From the NCBI RefSeq assembly GCF_000688235.1, contig NZ_JHYO01000018.1, positions 1 through 64,000 of the forward strand: 64,000 nucleotides of DNA, written 5' to 3'. Each line of letters begins with the position of its first letter. Positions within the stretch are counted from its first letter, which is position 1. A program made the translations under genes and the position numbers. The notes under the pieces were generated by a model. That model saw only the letters and a program-made list of their open reading frames with translations, searched no databases and was not told where the DNA came from. This document shows positions 25,129 through 34,855 of this stretch, in pieces. This stretch comes from Terasakiella pusilla DSM 6293 (lineage in GTDB: Bacteria > Pseudomonadota > Alphaproteobacteria > Rhodospirillales > Terasakiellaceae).

Positions 25129-26235
25129 TCAAGCAGCATGACTACTGCCGTTTTTTCTGTCTTGCACACGTGCGACCAGTTTTGACCACGCCTGTACAAA
25201 GGTTTCAATATCTTCTTTTGTTGTTTCCCATCCAAGCGACACCCGAATGGCACAATTTGCATATTCATCCTCAACGGCCATCGCCTTCAACACGTGGGAG
25301 GCTTTGACAGTCCCGCTGGAACAGGCGGACCCGGCACTCACCATCACACCTGCCAGATCAAGCGCCATAACCTGACGTTCGCTGGTCAGTCCGGCAACGG
25401 CAAAACAGCTTGTATTCGGCAGTCGATCTACATCCGCACCGAATACCCGAGCTCCTGACTCAGATATTTGCTCTTCTAGCTCATTTCGCAAGGCCAAAAC
25501 ACCAGAAAAATCAAATTTTTCTGCGGCTGCGACACCAAAACCGATAATGCCGATCAGATTCTCGGTGCCACCACGGAGAGACTTTTCTTGCCCCCCGCCT
25601 TTTTGGACACCGTTAAGCACCAAGCCGTCACGCTTCACCAACGCGCCCACACCTTTGGGGCCGCCGATTTTATGAGCAGACAGGCTCACCAGATCAACGC
25701 CATTTTCCTGCATGTCAAACGGTTCTTTCGTGACCGCCTGCACCGCATCACAATGGACCAGTGCCCCTGCCGCATGGGCAATCTCGCAAATCTCTTTTAC
25801 AGGCTGCAGAACGCCGGTTTCGTTGTTCGCTGCCATAACACTCACAAGTGTGGGGCGCTCATCCAGTGTGGCTTTTAAATATTCAATATCCACAAGCCCG
25901 TTGGCATCTACCTTCAACGGCTCCACATCCGCACGGGCATTCAGAACAGCAGCATGTTCTGTTGGGGAGACGAGAACACGCTGAACATCGACCCCGTTCA
26001 AGGCGAGATAATCCGCCTCGGTCCCACCACTTGTAAAGATCACCCCGTCTCGCGTGGCGTTTACAAGGGCTGCGACGCGATCACGGGCCTCTTCCATCTT
26101 GGCGCGGGCTTCTCGCCCCACCTTATGGACGGAGGAAGGATTACCGATGAGATCAAACGCATCGACCATAGCGCGGCGTACCGATGGGAGCATCGGTGCC
26201 GTAGCGTTATAATCCATGTAAACGGTCTTCATCAT
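25129..26235 (-). CDS. second class I cysteine desulfurase (NifS/IscS-like)
   Basis: A 368-residue PLP-dependent desulfurase, a shorter and diverged paralogue of the neighbouring IscS. PLP lysine in SAHKIGGP; catalytic Cys loop SAGSACSSGT. It lacks the IscU-docking tail of IscS, ending soon after the conserved ETTKEDIETFV segment. It sits between iscR and iscS, an arrangement common in alphaproteobacteria. It may donate sulfur to a different acceptor. A specific partner cannot be told from the sequence. Confidence 0.88.
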   Translation of the reverse strand: MMKTVYMDYNATAPMLPSVRRAMVDAFDLIGNPSSVHKVGREARAKMEEARDRVAALVNATRDGVIFTSGGTEADYLALNGVDVQRVLVSPTEHAAVLNARADVEPLKVDANGLVDIEYLKATLDERPTLVSVMAANNETGVLQPVKEICEIAHAAGALVHCDAVQAVTKEPFDMQENGVDLVSLSAHKIGGPKGVGALVKRDGLVLNGVQKGGGQEKSLRGGTENLIGIIGFGVAAAEKFDFSGVLALRNELEEQISESGARVFGADVDRLPNTSCFAVAGLTSERQVMALDLAGVMVSAGSACSSGTVKASHVLKAMAVEDEYANCAIRVSLGWETTKEDIETFVQAWSKLVARVQDRKNGSSHAA

Positions 26236-26262
26236 CTAGTCGGTCCTGAGGTTTATTATTTT

Positions 26263-26733
26263 CTATTCAGCAGCTTCGATTTTCTCGCGGGTGCGCGCAT
26301 CAAACAGGGAACTTGTCCCCAGCAAGCGCTTCTCCACGATATCTTCCAACGAAATAGAATTCAGATAGAGGTAAATCTGGTTGCCTAACTCGGTCCACAA
26401 ATCATGGGTCAGACATCGACTTTTGTTTTCACGACAGCCATTTGGGTTACCCGGCGTACAGCGTGTTGCCGTAATCGGCTCGTCCACAGACAGAATAATG
26501 TCGGAAACCCGCACTTCGCTACAATCGCGAGACAGCAGATACCCACCACCCGGACCACGAACAGACTTCACCAGATCGCCTTTGCGTAACTTGCCAAACA
26601 GTTGTTCCAGATATGACAGGGAAATCTCCTGCCTGTCGGCAATATCCGCAAGCGAAACAGGGGTTCCCTTGCTGTTACAGGCCAGATCGACCATTGCCAT
26701 GACGGCGTACCGTCCTTTTGTGCTGAGTTTCAC
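26263..26733 (-). CDS. iscR: Fe-S-sensing transcription regulator IscR
   Basis: Rrf2-family repressor (156 residues) that binds a [2Fe-2S] cluster and controls isc expression. The winged helix begins KLSTKGRYAV. The three cluster cysteines are spaced as in IscR (RC......GC.....RCLTHDLW, about residues 92-104). It follows cysE by 16 bases and precedes the desulfurase gene by 27, so it is probably part of a long autoregulated unit. Confidence 0.94.
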   Translation of the reverse strand: MKLSTKGRYAVMAMVDLACNSKGTPVSLADIADRQEISLSYLEQLFGKLRKGDLVKSVRGPGGGYLLSRDCSEVRVSDIILSVDEPITATRCTPGNPNGCRENKSRCLTHDLWTELGNQIYLYLNSISLEDIVEKRLLGTSSLFDARTREKIEAAE

Positions 26734-26749
26734 TTTTCTATTCTCCCAA

Positions 26750-27457
26750 TTAACTTGCTGAAGAGATCACGTCGAGCTTCTTCTCAGGCTCTTTCTGTGT
26801 CTCACCCACATCGCTTTCCAGTTCCTGAACTCGATTCTGCAACAGAGTAATTTCAGCACGCATGGCTTCGAGTGTGCGAACGATTGGATCATCCGCCCCA
26901 TCAACTGCCCCATAAGCGCAAAATTCCTTGCTGCGTTTTTTATCGCGTCCCACAACCATTTTCGCTGGAATACCAACCATCGTGACACCCGGCGGCACAT
27001 CTTCAAGAACAACCGCGTTAGCACCGATCCGCGCACCTGCGCCGATCACATGTGGACCCAACACTTGCGCACCGGAGCCTACAATCACGCCATCTTCCAA
27101 CGTTGGGTGACGTTTACCTTCATGCAACGCCGTTCCGCCCAAGGTCACACCTTGATAGACGGTTACATCATCACCGACTTCTGCCGTTTCCCCGATCACA
27201 ACCCCTGTACCGTGATCAATGAAGAACCGACGCCCGATTTTTGCACCGGGGTGAATTTCGATACCGGATAAAACTTTACCCACGTGGGAGAGAAAACGCC
27301 CCAGCAAACGCCAGTCGCGAACCCACAACGCATGGGCGACACGATAAAACATCAAGGCATGAAGCCCCGGATAACACAAAATCACCTCGAGACGGGATTT
27401 CGCTGCGGGATCACGCTGAATGAATGAATCGATATCTTCTTTGAATCTTTTAAACAC
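26750..27457 (-). CDS. cysE: serine O-acetyltransferase CysE
   Basis: Makes O-acetylserine, the direct precursor of cysteine, from serine and acetyl-CoA. The 235-residue protein is of the short type with the hexapeptide-repeat left-handed beta helix. Motifs include [20 protein letters not shown], the catalytic His/Asp region and [14 protein letters not shown]. It heads the minus-strand sulfur run; the 229-base gap upstream is divergent from the alpha/beta hydrolase and must hold the main promoters. Confidence 0.94.
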   Translation of the reverse strand: MFKRFKEDIDSFIQRDPAAKSRLEVILCYPGLHALMFYRVAHALWVRDWRLLGRFLSHVGKVLSGIEIHPGAKIGRRFFIDHGTGVVIGETAEVGDDVTVYQGVTLGGTALHEGKRHPTLEDGVIVGSGAQVLGPHVIGAGARIGANAVVLEDVPPGVTMVGIPAKMVVGRDKKRSKEFCAYGAVDGADDPIVRTLEAMRAEITLLQNRVQELESDVGETQKEPEKKLDVISSAS

Positions 27458-27686
27458 TTTAAGCCACGTTTTACTAGTATCTTGGTTGATTTTACGCTAT
27501 GAGAAGCACCAGCGATCCGGCGCAAATCATTGCGTTTAGCACGTTATTTGAGTCAGAATATAGAATGCCCGACTAAAACAGTCAAGTATACGAAGGCACA
27601 AAATAAGCTTTTTTCTGCTAATAACCACTCGCACTTGTCGGATTTAAGTTTTTTGTAATTTTTTCAATAGGATTCGTCTCGGAAAA

Positions 27687-28346
27687 ATGCCTGAAGTCAT
27701 TTTCAATGGACCCGAAGGTCGCCTCGAAGGGCGCTACCATCATAGTAACGAAGCCAACGCACCGATCGCCTTGCTTTTGCACCCGCACCCCGAACAGGGC
27801 GGGACGATGAACAACCGCGTCACCTACACAATGTTCAAAACGTTTAAAGAACGTGGTTTTTCCGTTTTGCGCTTCAACTTCCGTGGCGTTGGTCGCTCGC
27901 AAGGTATCTTTGACAGCGGTATCGGCGAATTGTCTGACGCTGCCTCTGCCCTTGACTGGATGCAGACACACAACCCCAACGCCCGCATCTGCTGGGTTGG
28001 CGGCTTCTCTTTTGGCGCATGGATCGGTATGCAACTGATGATGCGCCGCCCGGAGATCAACGGCTTTATCTCCGTTGCGCCGCCTGCAAACCTGTATGAC
28101 TTCTCCTTCCTCGCACCTTGTCCGGCATCCGGTCTGGTGATCCATGGGGACAGCGATGACGTTGTGCCGGAAGAATCGGTGCAGAAGCTGGTTGATAAGC
28201 TCGATAGTCAGAAAAACATTTCCATCGACTACAAGCGTATCGCGGATGCCACCCACTACTTTAACAACGAAGCGGAAGCTGAATTGATTAAAGAATTCAC
28301 AGGTGAGTATCTGGATCGCCGCATTGTCGAGCTGGCTGCTGAATAA
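27687..28346 (+). CDS. alpha/beta hydrolase
   Basis: A 219-residue hydrolase of the small dienelactone-hydrolase-like group. Near the start it reads LLLHPHPEQGGTMNN, an HPHP segment typical of this subfamily. The nucleophile elbow is GGFSFGAW (Ser near residue 113), with Asp in DSDDVVP and His in ATHYF completing the triad. No signal peptide. Substrate unknown. It is divergent from cysE and ends at a shared terminator. Confidence 0.8.
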   Translation: MPEVIFNGPEGRLEGRYHHSNEANAPIALLLHPHPEQGGTMNNRVTYTMFKTFKERGFSVLRFNFRGVGRSQGIFDSGIGELSDAASALDWMQTHNPNARICWVGGFSFGAWIGMQLMMRRPEINGFISVAPPANLYDFSFLAPCPASGLVIHGDSDDVVPEESVQKLVDKLDSQKNISIDYKRIADATHYFNNEAEAELIKEFTGEYLDRRIVELAAE

Positions 28347-28370
28347 GCCCTCTGACAAACCAAACAGAAC

Positions 28371-28410
28371 AAAAAAAATGGCCCCGAACTTTGTGTTGGG
28401 GCCATTTTTT
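28371..28410. terminator. bidirectional terminator
   Basis: Stem aaaaatggcccc / ggggccattttt with a 12-base loop between convergent genes. It overlaps the stop codon of anmK. Confidence 0.9.
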
Positions 28411-29482
28411 ATTTCGCAGGGTGATATTGCCCACCAGATAAGGGCTGCGTCACCCCCGTAGTACCGGGAAACGTAATCGGCAATCCTGCGGCCGATCGTG
28501 CCGCCAGATAGGCAAAGGCCTGTGCCTCAACCGCATCGCCATTCCAGCCCACATGCTCCGCCGTCAACACTATGCCAGACAGATAGGCCTTACAGGCACT
28601 CAGGATTGATTTATTCAATCTTCCCCCGCCACAGATCACCCAACATTCCGCCAGTTCTGGGAAAGCGTCTTGCGCGCGCAACACCGAGGCAACTGTAAAG
28701 GCCGTCAGGGTCGCCGCGCCATCTTCAACGGACAGATCATCCACCAGATCAAACGCGATCTTTTTAAACTCGTCACGATCAAGGCTTTTGGGGGCTGGCT
28801 GCTGAAAATAGGGATGGGTCATAAATGTATTGACGCAATCATCATGGATGTCGCCGGAAGCCGCAATTTTACCATCTTCGTCAAACGGCTGGCCCGTGTG
28901 TTTTTTCACCCAATCATCAACCAAGGCATTGCCGGGGCCGGTATCAAACGCCAACAGCTCGCCATCAGCCCCGATCCATGTGACATTCCCCACCCCGCCA
29001 AGGTTTAAGACCGCAAGCGGTTTTGCCATATCCTTAGCCACCGCGGCATGAAAGACCGGCACCAAAGGCGCGCCCTGCCCGCCCGCCAAAACATCAGCGG
29101 TGCGCAGATCGTTCACCACATCAATCCCGACAGCCTTCGCCAAAGCCGCCCCATCGCCAAGCTGGATGGTCAAACCGTTATCAGGTTCATGAAAGACCGT
29201 CTGACCATGAAAACCGATCAAGTCAATTTCCGATCGGGTCAGACCTTCAGTTTGCAAAAATCGCTCAATGGCTTGAATATGCCGATTGGTGACTTCCGCT
29301 TCACGCGCCTCATGACCCGACTTTTTGCCGAAGCCATCGCGGATCAACTCGCGGAACCCCTCATCATAAGGGTAGGAGGAAAAAGCCCCCAACACCTCGA
29401 TCCGCTCCCCATCGGTGCGCACAAGCGCCAAATCAACCCCGTCAAGCGAGGTGCCACTCATCAAGCCAAGGACCAACTTCAC
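28409..29482 (-). CDS. anmK: anhydro-N-acetylmuramic acid kinase AnmK
   Basis: Phosphorylates and opens 1,6-anhydro-MurNAc from cell-wall turnover to give MurNAc-6-P for recycling. The 357-residue protein begins with the signature MSGTSLDGVDLALV and has GFHGQTVFH, NLGGVGNVTW and FDTGPGNALVD, all diagnostic. Its neighbours (marC, alpha/beta hydrolase) are not recycling genes, so it is probably expressed alone or with marC, 12 bases upstream. Confidence 0.95.
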   Translation of the reverse strand: MKLVLGLMSGTSLDGVDLALVRTDGERIEVLGAFSSYPYDEGFRELIRDGFGKKSGHEAREAEVTNRHIQAIERFLQTEGLTRSEIDLIGFHGQTVFHEPDNGLTIQLGDGAALAKAVGIDVVNDLRTADVLAGGQGAPLVPVFHAAVAKDMAKPLAVLNLGGVGNVTWIGADGELLAFDTGPGNALVDDWVKKHTGQPFDEDGKIAASGDIHDDCVNTFMTHPYFQQPAPKSLDRDEFKKIAFDLVDDLSVEDGAATLTAFTVASVLRAQDAFPELAECWVICGGGRLNKSILSACKAYLSGIVLTAEHVGWNGDAVEAQAFAYLAARSAAGLPITFPGTTGVTQPLSGGQYHPAK

Positions 29483-29494
29483 ACTTTATCTCCC

Positions 29495-30139
29495 CTAAGT
29501 GAATAAGGCGGTACGGATGCCATCCATAATATATTGCGAGGCCAGCGCTGCCAACAGCACACCCAGAATACGCGAAAAAATACTGGAAACCGCTTCGCCC
29601 AAGATTTTTTCCAGATGATGCGCATTTAAAAACAGCACCAAACTGATCAACATCACAGCCAGCGCGACCAGTAAAATGATGGTCTGACCTTCAAAGCTGC
29701 CGTCTTGGCCTTCCATCAACAGCATGATGGAGGTGATAGACCCCGGCCCCGCCAAAAACGGAATCGCCAGAGGAAAAACCGAAATATCTTCCAGTTCGTG
29801 ATCTTTGTGGGCCTCATGTTCCTTTTTGATCTCTTCGGCTTTTTCATTGCGGCGGGACGTCCGCTTACCAAAAACCATTTCAAGACCAGTCAAAAACAGC
29901 ATCACCCCACCCGCGATGCGGAAAGAGGACATTTCAATGCCCAGAAGCCCTAGAAACTCGTGCCCAATAAGGGCGAAAAACAAAAGAATACCAGAGCCAA
30001 AGAAGAAAGCCCGGATCGCCATGCGCCGGCGATAAGCAATTGTCGCCCCTGCCGTGACACCGATAAACATCGGCGTCAAACCGATCGGATCGATAATAAC
30101 AAACAGGGTGACAAACGTCTGTAAGACGATATCAACCAT
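29495..30139 (-). CDS. MarC family integral membrane protein
   Basis: A 214-residue inner membrane protein with about six hydrophobic helices. The family signature is visible as VIIDPIGLTPMF near the N-terminus and PLAIPFLAGPGSIT in the middle. A charged loop rich in Glu and Lys (about 112-135) separates the halves. MarC proteins have no established function despite the historic name. It sits 12 bases before anmK. Confidence 0.88.
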   Translation of the reverse strand: MVDIVLQTFVTLFVIIDPIGLTPMFIGVTAGATIAYRRRMAIRAFFFGSGILLFFALIGHEFLGLLGIEMSSFRIAGGVMLFLTGLEMVFGKRTSRRNEKAEEIKKEHEAHKDHELEDISVFPLAIPFLAGPGSITSIMLLMEGQDGSFEGQTIILLVALAVMLISLVLFLNAHHLEKILGEAVSSIFSRILGVLLAALASQYIMDGIRTALFT

Positions 30140-30235
30140 TATACCTAACCATTTTTATATAGAGATTATAATTATATTCATGCTAAGTAGGCCCCACACC
30201 TTAATATGTAAAGACTTTTCAGGAAAAGCCCTGTC

Positions 30236-31489
30236 ATGACCCAATACAAATCAGATTTCATCCGTATCCTCGCGGAACGCGGATTTATCAATCAATGCAC
30301 CGACATTGAAGCCTTGGACGAAAAAGCATCCAAAGAGGTCATTACAGCCTATATCGGCTTCGATTGTACGGCAACCAGCCTGCACATCGGAAGTTTGTTG
30401 CCGATTATGCTGTTGCGCTGGCTCCAGAAAACAGGTCACAAGCCAGTCGTCCTTATGGGTGGCGGGACAACAAAAGTTGGCGACCCTTCTGGTAAAGATG
30501 CAGCACGCCCCGTGATGACTGACGACTTTATCGCAACCAACATGGCAGGGATCAAAACCGTTTTCGACAAATATCTACAGTTTGGCGACGGCAGCACAGA
30601 CGCCCTTATGGTCAACAACAATGACTGGCTGTCTGATATTTCCTACCTCGACTTCCTGCGTGACTTTGGCCGCCACTTCACCATCAACCGTATGATGACG
30701 TTTGATAGCGTCAAGCTGCGCCTTGATCGTGAACAGCCGTTGACCTTCCTTGAGTTCAACTACATGATCCTGCAAGCCTACGATTACTACGAACTCAACA
30801 AGCGCTTGGGCCTGAGCCTGCAAATGGGCGGGTCTGACCAATGGGGCAACATCATCAACGGTGTTGAGCTGACCCGTCGTGTGTCTGGCAACGAAGTCTA
30901 CGGCTTGACCGTGCCGTTGCTCACTACCTCTACAGGCCAGAAGATGGGCAAGACCCACAATGGCGCTGTGTGGCTGAATGACGATATGCTGTCGGCTTAC
31001 GACTTCTGGCAATACTGGCGCAACGTGTCTGACGCGGATGTTGGTCGTTTCCTGCGTCTGTTTACAGAACTGCCTTTGGATGAAGTCGCGAAACTGGAAG
31101 CCCTCGGTGGTCAGGAACTGAATGAAGCCAAGAAAATTCTGGCCCATGAAGTCACCAAACTATGCCGTGGCGAGCAAGCAGCCGTCGATGCTGCAGAAAC
31201 CGCGCGCATCACCTTTGAAGAAGGCGCATTAGGTAAAGACCTGCCAACTTTTGAAGTGCCGCAGTCCGAACTGGAAAGCGGTATCCCGGCTTTTGACGCC
31301 ATGCGACGTGTCGAATTGGCTAAATCTGGCGGGGAAGCCCGTCGTGCCATCAAAGGCGGCGGTGCACGCCTGAACGACAAAGCGGTCGGTGATGAAAACC
31401 AGCTGGTAACATTGGCCGATGCCAATGCAGACGGCCTGATTAAACTATCCTTCGGTAAAAAGCGCCACGCGCTGATCAAGCCTGTTTAA
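30236..31489 (+). CDS. tyrS: tyrosyl-tRNA synthetase TyrS
   Basis: Charges tRNA-Tyr. The 417-residue class I synthetase has the HIGH-type motif SLHIGSLL and the KMSKS-type motif reading KMGKT. Tyrosine-pocket segments include QAYDYYELN and [10 protein letters not shown]-terminal S4 RNA-binding domain (about 350-415) is present. Start ATG follows AGGAAAAG. The last codons overlap the stop of the convergent large gene. Confidence 0.95.
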   Translation: MTQYKSDFIRILAERGFINQCTDIEALDEKASKEVITAYIGFDCTATSLHIGSLLPIMLLRWLQKTGHKPVVLMGGGTTKVGDPSGKDAARPVMTDDFIATNMAGIKTVFDKYLQFGDGSTDALMVNNNDWLSDISYLDFLRDFGRHFTINRMMTFDSVKLRLDREQPLTFLEFNYMILQAYDYYELNKRLGLSLQMGGSDQWGNIINGVELTRRVSGNEVYGLTVPLLTTSTGQKMGKTHNGAVWLNDDMLSAYDFWQYWRNVSDADVGRFLRLFTELPLDEVAKLEALGGQELNEAKKILAHEVTKLCRGEQAAVDAAETARITFEEGALGKDLPTFEVPQSELESGIPAFDAMRRVELAKSGGEARRAIKGGGARLNDKAVGDENQLVTLADANADGLIKLSFGKKRHALIKPV

Positions 31490-34400
31490 TCTGATTTCGG
31501 CAAAGCACTTGGCGGCGCCTCATCGGTGTCGCCAAGCTGAAACAGCTTCCTCAAGAACCCCGGTGCCAATCCACTGACCGGATTGACGCTTACATCCGGG
31601 TCTTCCAGACTACCCGTCACGTTATAAGTCCAGGCGAACAAACCGCCCCCCTTTTCCCCACCGGAAAAGATTTGCCCCAACAGTGGCACATTCCCCAAAA
31701 TAGAGTTCAAGCCATAAGCGGGCACCACTGTCCCACGGATGTTGGCGACCTTGGCGTACGTATAAAGCTTGCCTTCCCACGTCAAACCGATGGAAATACC
31801 GTTGGTGCGCCCGTCCTTAAATTCAAGCACACCATTGTTGTATTTAAACGGAGATGTCAGGCTGTTAAAGCCAATCCCGTCCCCCTGTAACGTATCTAAA
31901 AAGCCCGTAATACCCGCAAGGCTCATAATCTTCGCCAGTGCAGGTACCTTGGTAATCCGATAGTCATCGACCTTGATGGTTCCGACCAAGGGGCGATCCG
32001 CAACATCGTCGTTAAAGACCCCTTCAATCACCAAATTACCATCCTGCATATCATCAAACAGATCAAGGGCGCGCAACAAGGCACCGGCGTCTTTGGTTTC
32101 CATCTTCAACAGGCGATTTTGATCTTGCGGGGACAGGTCAATCATAAAGGGCTGACCACCGCCCACAACGCCCGTCAAATGCGCCTGCGTCCAGATTTTA
32201 CCGTCAGATGAAAGCGCCCCCGCCACGGTATTGAGGGAGTGTTTATCATCCAGCCAGATTTTGTTAAACCGCCCGGAGAACGTACCAACCACATCCGTAT
32301 CCGCATTCTGCGGGGCCGCCGTTTCGGCTTTATCTGTTTTCGCCCCATCTAACAGAGCCGTCAGATCAAGACTTTCGCCGTTGATATCCACTTCCCATCC
32401 CGTCTTATCGGAATAAAGGATAGTTCCGCCTGCAATGTCTGTACGACCTGCCTGAAAACGTGTCACTTCCATCGTATGCAACTGATTGCCCGCCGCGTTC
32501 AGGCTCAAGGCTCCTGCCGCTTTTAAGTCCGGCGCGGAGACAGAGAAATAAGGAACGCTGATCACCCGTTCACGATTAAAGGTCACTTTCGCATAGGCTT
32601 CCCCTGCGGCTTCTTTGGGCTTGTGCCAATTGATGACAGGTACATCCAGACTCGCGCCTGTCAGATTGGTAAAGGTCTCAAGCTCTCCGTGCCCATCCCA
32701 ATTCTCCGTAATGGTGGCATCCACATGGATCGGACCTTTCATAATGTCATCATTAAAGGGGGGGAAGTCCAATTTCAGCTCGTTCTCCCGCTGCCCGTCA
32801 TCAATGATCCCATCCAACAGGAAACGACGTTTAAATAAAGTTTCCTTGCTAAAGTTTTCCCGCCACTTCAAATCCGCTGGAATAGTGCCCAAAACGATGC
32901 TGCCTTCAACATCCATGCCTTTTTTATCGACATTCAGGGTAATTTCACCTTTGCTCAGGTTTTGTTCAAAAATAACATCCTTGACGGCGATATTTTTACC
33001 GACGGATTTGGCCGTTACTTCGACACCGTCCCAGTCGATATCTTTTAACAAAAGAAAAGTGAGTTGCAGGTTTGTATCCGTCTGACCCGATGTTCTTTCA
33101 GGGTCAATCCCCAGCGCTTCCGCAAAGCCCAACGGTTCCTTATCAATAAAAGCCAAACCTTCACGTAACGGGCTTGACACATTCAAATCAAGGCTGAAGC
33201 GTTGATCATATTCATCCAGACCGGTGATGTTGATCTTCGCATCCTTAACCTTGATCTCCCCGACTTCGCCGGATGTCACATTAATGTTGAAACTATGTTG
33301 ATCATATTCCGCCCAGCCGTTGGCTTTATGTGCAGGTGGAAGCGGCGGCAGGTAATTGACGCTAACGTCCTGAATATCCATATCACCGTTCATATAATGA
33401 ACGACCGGCTCGCCTTCTTGCGGCAAGGTCAACGATAGATTAATCCCGGCGCGCGGCACTAGACCGCCATAAATCTGATTAACCACCCAGTCACGCGCAT
33501 CATCGCTTAAGCCTGCGGGCCAATAGCGGTGCAGCTTAGTAGGCTCCACATTCAGCAGTTCCCCGACCAAATCAATCTTACGCTCCGTCCCATGCAAAGC
33601 ACCTTCGACGCTTACCTTGATCGTCCCTGTTGGTCCCTCCCCTAAATCAAGGCTAAATTTATCGACATTCAAGGAATCCTGCTTAGTGTCATACTCCCCA
33701 CTCAGGCGAATAGTTTCCATGGGCAAGTCATGATTAAACGGTTCAGGAAGGTGGATCAGAGATCCCTTTTCAAGGGCAACCAGGATTTCTTCAATTTTAA
33801 CGATGTCGTTAAAGTCTTCATACCCCAGGCGCACAGAGGCAGTATCAACGTTTAAGGTCTGCCCCCCAAGTTCAGCAACCGCGACCTGACCATCATTCGC
33901 CGACAATTCTGCAAAAAACGAACGGATATTGCCGGCCTTATCGACGGCCACATTGGTCTTGCCCTCAACCGTCAGGTCTACCCCTTTCAACTGGGACAGT
34001 TCCGGCATCAAATAGGTGAGTCCCGCAAGGTGCAGCTTGTGAACCATCACCTGCGCATCCAGAATTTCCGTCGTCAGGTTGTAGGAGGCGGACACATCCA
34101 TCTTTGCCGGACGTCCCGATAAAATCAGATCAACCCCTGTATCCAGTACGATCGTTTCACCGATCCGTTCCAGATGAAAACTGGTATCCGGCGCTTTGAA
34201 AGTCGCGCCAGTCTTTTTATCGACATATTCAAACTCACCGTTTTCAACATTAATTTCGGTGAGATAAGTCAGTGGACGGTTCGGGTCCGGTGCACTTGCC
34301 ACAAATTCATCGAGATCAAAGGCTTTATCTGCGCGCACAGTCATGCCGCCGCCCATTTCAAAGGCCAATGTCCCATCCCCATGACGCATGAGATGGATGG

Positions 34401-34764
34401 TCGGGCGGATCAACTCAACACTATTAGGGGCAACGATACCATTGAACAGCGCGCGTCCACTCATGGACACGGAGGCTTCGGGGATACTGGCAAGCCGGCG
34501 ACCATCGCGGGTAAAAACATTTACGCCTTGCAATCGGATATCCAGATTGCGATCCCACCCTTCCCAACTGAGGATCGTATCCTTGATTTTAACCTGAATA
34601 CCACGCGTGTTTTGCGACACGGCATCAACGATGTAAGGGGTTAGTTGTGGTAAGGAAATCGGGCCTTGCGACAGTTTCCAAGCCAAGACAAGCAGAACAA
34701 GCGCAAGACCTGCAAGAACTGCGATTAAGATTTGTAGGGAATGTTTAACTGTCTTCCAAACCAC
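31486..34764 (-). CDS. YhdP/AsmA-like large envelope protein (DUF3971)
   Basis: A giant periplasmic protein of about 1,090 residues anchored by one N-terminal membrane helix ([20 protein letters not shown]). The long beta-strand-rich body and C-terminal AsmA_2-like region ([17 protein letters not shown], near 1030) match YhdP/TamB-type proteins, now linked to phospholipid transport between membranes. The open frame runs to 34887, which would overlap glnE; a GTG at 34764, immediately before VWKTVKHS, is the likelier start. The site upstream is weak, so the start is uncertain. Confidence 0.82.
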   Translation of the reverse strand: MVWKTVKHSLQILIAVLAGLALVLLVLAWKLSQGPISLPQLTPYIVDAVSQNTRGIQVKIKDTILSWEGWDRNLDIRLQGVNVFTRDGRRLASIPEASVSMSGRALFNGIVAPNSVELIRPTIHLMRHGDGTLAFEMGGGMTVRADKAFDLDEFVASAPDPNRPLTYLTEINVENGEFEYVDKKTGATFKAPDTSFHLERIGETIVLDTGVDLILSGRPAKMDVSASYNLTTEILDAQVMVHKLHLAGLTYLMPELSQLKGVDLTVEGKTNVAVDKAGNIRSFFAELSANDGQVAVAELGGQTLNVDTASVRLGYEDFNDIVKIEEILVALEKGSLIHLPEPFNHDLPMETIRLSGEYDTKQDSLNVDKFSLDLGEGPTGTIKVSVEGALHGTERKIDLVGELLNVEPTKLHRYWPAGLSDDARDWVVNQIYGGLVPRAGINLSLTLPQEGEPVVHYMNGDMDIQDVSVNYLPPLPPAHKANGWAEYDQHSFNINVTSGEVGEIKVKDAKINITGLDEYDQRFSLDLNVSSPLREGLAFIDKEPLGFAEALGIDPERTSGQTDTNLQLTFLLLKDIDWDGVEVTAKSVGKNIAVKDVIFEQNLSKGEITLNVDKKGMDVEGSIVLGTIPADLKWRENFSKETLFKRRFLLDGIIDDGQRENELKLDFPPFNDDIMKGPIHVDATITENWDGHGELETFTNLTGASLDVPVINWHKPKEAAGEAYAKVTFNRERVISVPYFSVSAPDLKAAGALSLNAAGNQLHTMEVTRFQAGRTDIAGGTILYSDKTGWEVDINGESLDLTALLDGAKTDKAETAAPQNADTDVVGTFSGRFNKIWLDDKHSLNTVAGALSSDGKIWTQAHLTGVVGGGQPFMIDLSPQDQNRLLKMETKDAGALLRALDLFDDMQDGNLVIEGVFNDDVADRPLVGTIKVDDYRITKVPALAKIMSLAGITGFLDTLQGDGIGFNSLTSPFKYNNGVLEFKDGRTNGISIGLTWEGKLYTYAKVANIRGTVVPAYGLNSILGNVPLLGQIFSGGEKGGGLFAWTYNVTGSLEDPDVSVNPVSGLAPGFLRKLFQLGDTDEAPPSALPKSD

Positions 34765-34855
34765 CGTGATGTCCCGATTATTCTTTCCTACTTGACCCAA
34801 CTTTTGAGTTGGCGCACTCTGCACGAAACAGGGCACACAGCTGGGGATTATTATT

